A stretch of 6,199 nt of DNA, taken from assembly GCA_023265355.1 (NCBI GenBank), contig JAHFTZ010000156.1, positions 1-6,199 on the forward strand, given 5' to 3'. Shown here piece by piece: positions 5,348 through 6,199 of the stretch. The translations under genes and the position numbers were made by a program. This DNA is from Terriglobus sp. (lineage in GTDB: Bacteria > Acidobacteriota > Terriglobia > Terriglobales > Acidobacteriaceae). The notes under the pieces are model-generated. The model ran no database searches. It was not told the origin of the DNA and saw nothing but the letters and a program-made list of their open reading frames with translations. Position 1 is the first letter of the stretch. Every line of letters begins with the position of its first letter.

Positions 5348-5635
5348 TTAGGAGACAGCGGCGAGGTTTTCAATCTCGCGAAGTTTCATCCTCTGGTAGA
5401 GACCACCCACGGCGTACTTTTCAAAATGAGGCGACTGGCGATGTGCCTCTACGGCTGCCTGGTCGCGATATTGCTCGTAGATAAAGACTGTTTCGGCGTC
5501 TCCGTCCACGAAGTGGCAGATATAGCTGACGCAGCCGGGTTCTTTGCGTGTCTCAGCGGTCAGTGCCCGCAAGACACGCTCGACCTCGTCGTGGTCTTCA
5601 CTTGCAAACTTCATTCGAACCGTAAACGTCACCAT
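5348..5635 (-). CDS. Antibiotic biosynthesis monooxygenase (ABM) domain protein, putative quinol monooxygenase
   Basis: A 95-residue single-domain protein of the ABM family (dimeric alpha/beta barrel, YgiN-like). Visible are the first strand MVTFTVRMKF (1-10), the helix DHDEVERVLRALTAETRKEPG (14-34), CVSYICHF (35-42), the strand ETVFIYEQYRDQAAVEAHRQ (48-67) and SPHFEKYA (68-75). These proteins are small cytoplasmic dimers. Some oxidise quinols or polyketide intermediates without a cofactor, and many have no known substrate. H65 and F71 are in positions often conserved. The frame stays open upstream through the end of purA, but those residues are Arg/Ser/Pro-rich and look like out-of-frame purA. 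The ATG at 5635 starts the domain correctly. The gene is 10 bp after purA, so co-transcription is likely, although no functional link to purine synthesis is evident. Confidence 0.87.
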   Translation of the reverse strand: MVTFTVRMKFASEDHDEVERVLRALTAETRKEPGCVSYICHFVDGDAETVFIYEQYRDQAAVEAHRQSPHFEKYAVGGLYQRMKLREIENLAAVS

Positions 5636-5645
5636 GGTCTTCAGC

Positions 5646-6199
5646 CTATCCGATTGCTGCAGTAAAGTCTGGCATGGTGATGGTCTGTTCCCGATCCGGG
5701 CCGGTGGAGACCATACCGATCTTCGCGCGGGACTCCCGCTCCAGGAATCGCAGGTAATCCTGCGCCGCCTGGGGAAGCTTGTCGAACGCGGTGATGCCCT
5801 CTGTGGAGGTCTTCCACCCCGGAAGCTTGGTGTAGATGGGCACGATGGACTCGAATCCGCGTACATCGGCAGGGATGAGGTCCGTGATCTTGCCGTCGAT
5901 CTCATAGGAGGTGCAGACCGGAATCTCGTCCATGGAATCCAGAACATCGAGCTTGGTAATCACCAGCCACTCAGTTCCGTTGACCATGTTGCTGTAGCGG
6001 AGGAGGGGCAGATCGAGCCAGCCGCAACGGCGTGGACGTCCGGTGGTCGCGCCGTACTCCTGGCCGCGCTCGCGAAGCTCCTCGCCGTACTGGGTCATGT
6101 CCTCTGTAGGGAATGGGCCTTCGCCGACGCGGGTGACGTACGCCTTGGTGACACCGATGACGGTGCCGATGGCGGTGGGGCTGACGCCGGTTCCCGTGA
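5646..6199 (-). CDS. purA: Adenylosuccinate synthetase PurA, C-terminal part (5' end outside window)
   Basis: PurA joins IMP and aspartate with GTP to give adenylosuccinate, the first committed step from IMP to AMP, in the cytoplasm. The window holds the last 183 residues (numbered from the first complete codon at 6197). Visible are TRVGEGPFPTE (22-32), RGQEYGATTGRPRRCGWLDL (44-63), the guanine-binding TKLDVLD (81-87), LPGW (125-128), LPQAAQDYLRFLE (141-153) and VSTGPDREQTI (163-173) near the C-terminus. These are standard for the family and no key residue seems changed. The N-terminal GTP-binding P-loop and catalytic His lie outside. The stop at 5646-5648 is 10 bp before the ABM-domain gene, which probably shares its transcript. 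Confidence 0.97.
   Translation of the reverse strand, partial: TGTGVSPTAIGTVIGVTKAYVTRVGEGPFPTEDMTQYGEELRERGQEYGATTGRPRRCGWLDLPLLRYSNMVNGTEWLVITKLDVLDSMDEIPVCTSYEIDGKITDLIPADVRGFESIVPIYTKLPGWKTSTEGITAFDKLPQAAQDYLRFLERESRAKIGMVSTGPDREQTITMPDFTAAIG

Noticed and set aside
5636..5947. N-terminal extension of the ABM-domain protein into purA
   Set aside because: The extra 104 residues are an alternative-frame reading of purA; the ABM domain begins naturally at the ATG at 5635.
1..6199. CRISPR array, transposase, tRNA or rRNA genes
   Set aside because: No spaced direct repeats, transposase motifs, cloverleaf or rRNA sequence were seen on either strand.

Overview
This is an ordinary, gene-dense stretch of bacterial chromosome, about 60% GC. 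It has no mobile-element genes, CRISPR array, rRNA or tRNA. The protein sequences and gene order resemble Acidobacteriota (Terriglobia, in the manner of Granulicella, Terriglobus or Edaphobacter). That placement is an impression from the proteins, not a computed result.

Left half, RNA and translation genes. A CCA-adding/poly(A) polymerase-type nucleotidyltransferase with an HD domain runs leftward off the window (1-959, minus). It is divergent from a rightward cluster and separated from it by only 21 bp. The cluster is tsaD (981-2099, tRNA t6A37 synthesis), cysS (2207-3685, cysteinyl-tRNA synthetase) and a HIT-domain nucleotide hydrolase or phosphorylase (3689-4258). The HIT gene begins 3 bp after the cysS stop with its own Shine-Dalgarno, so the two are probably translationally coupled. 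All four genes concern tRNA maturation, modification or charging, or (HIT) possibly the disposal of Ap4A-type nucleotides that tRNA synthetases produce.

Middle. Positions 4259-4418 hold no recognised gene but contain several inverted repeats. An unrecognised 80-residue basic protein follows (4419-4661, plus). It has a near-ideal Shine-Dalgarno and is followed by the strongest intrinsic terminator in the window (4682-4714). I find this the least explained part of the window.

Right half, all minus strand. From right to left these are the C-terminal part of purA (5646-6199, adenylosuccinate synthetase, cut by the window edge), a small antibiotic-biosynthesis-monooxygenase-fold protein 10 bp downstream of it (5348-5635), and an exported NTF2-like/DUF4440 protein (4713-5249). 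The last has its own candidate promoter with a perfect 15-bp palindrome over the -10/start region. Its stop codon touches the terminator of the convergent small gene.

I found no clear new system. The best leads are the small orphan gene with its leader, an 8-bp tandem repeat at the start of the nucleotidyltransferase gene, and the palindrome upstream of the DUF4440 gene.
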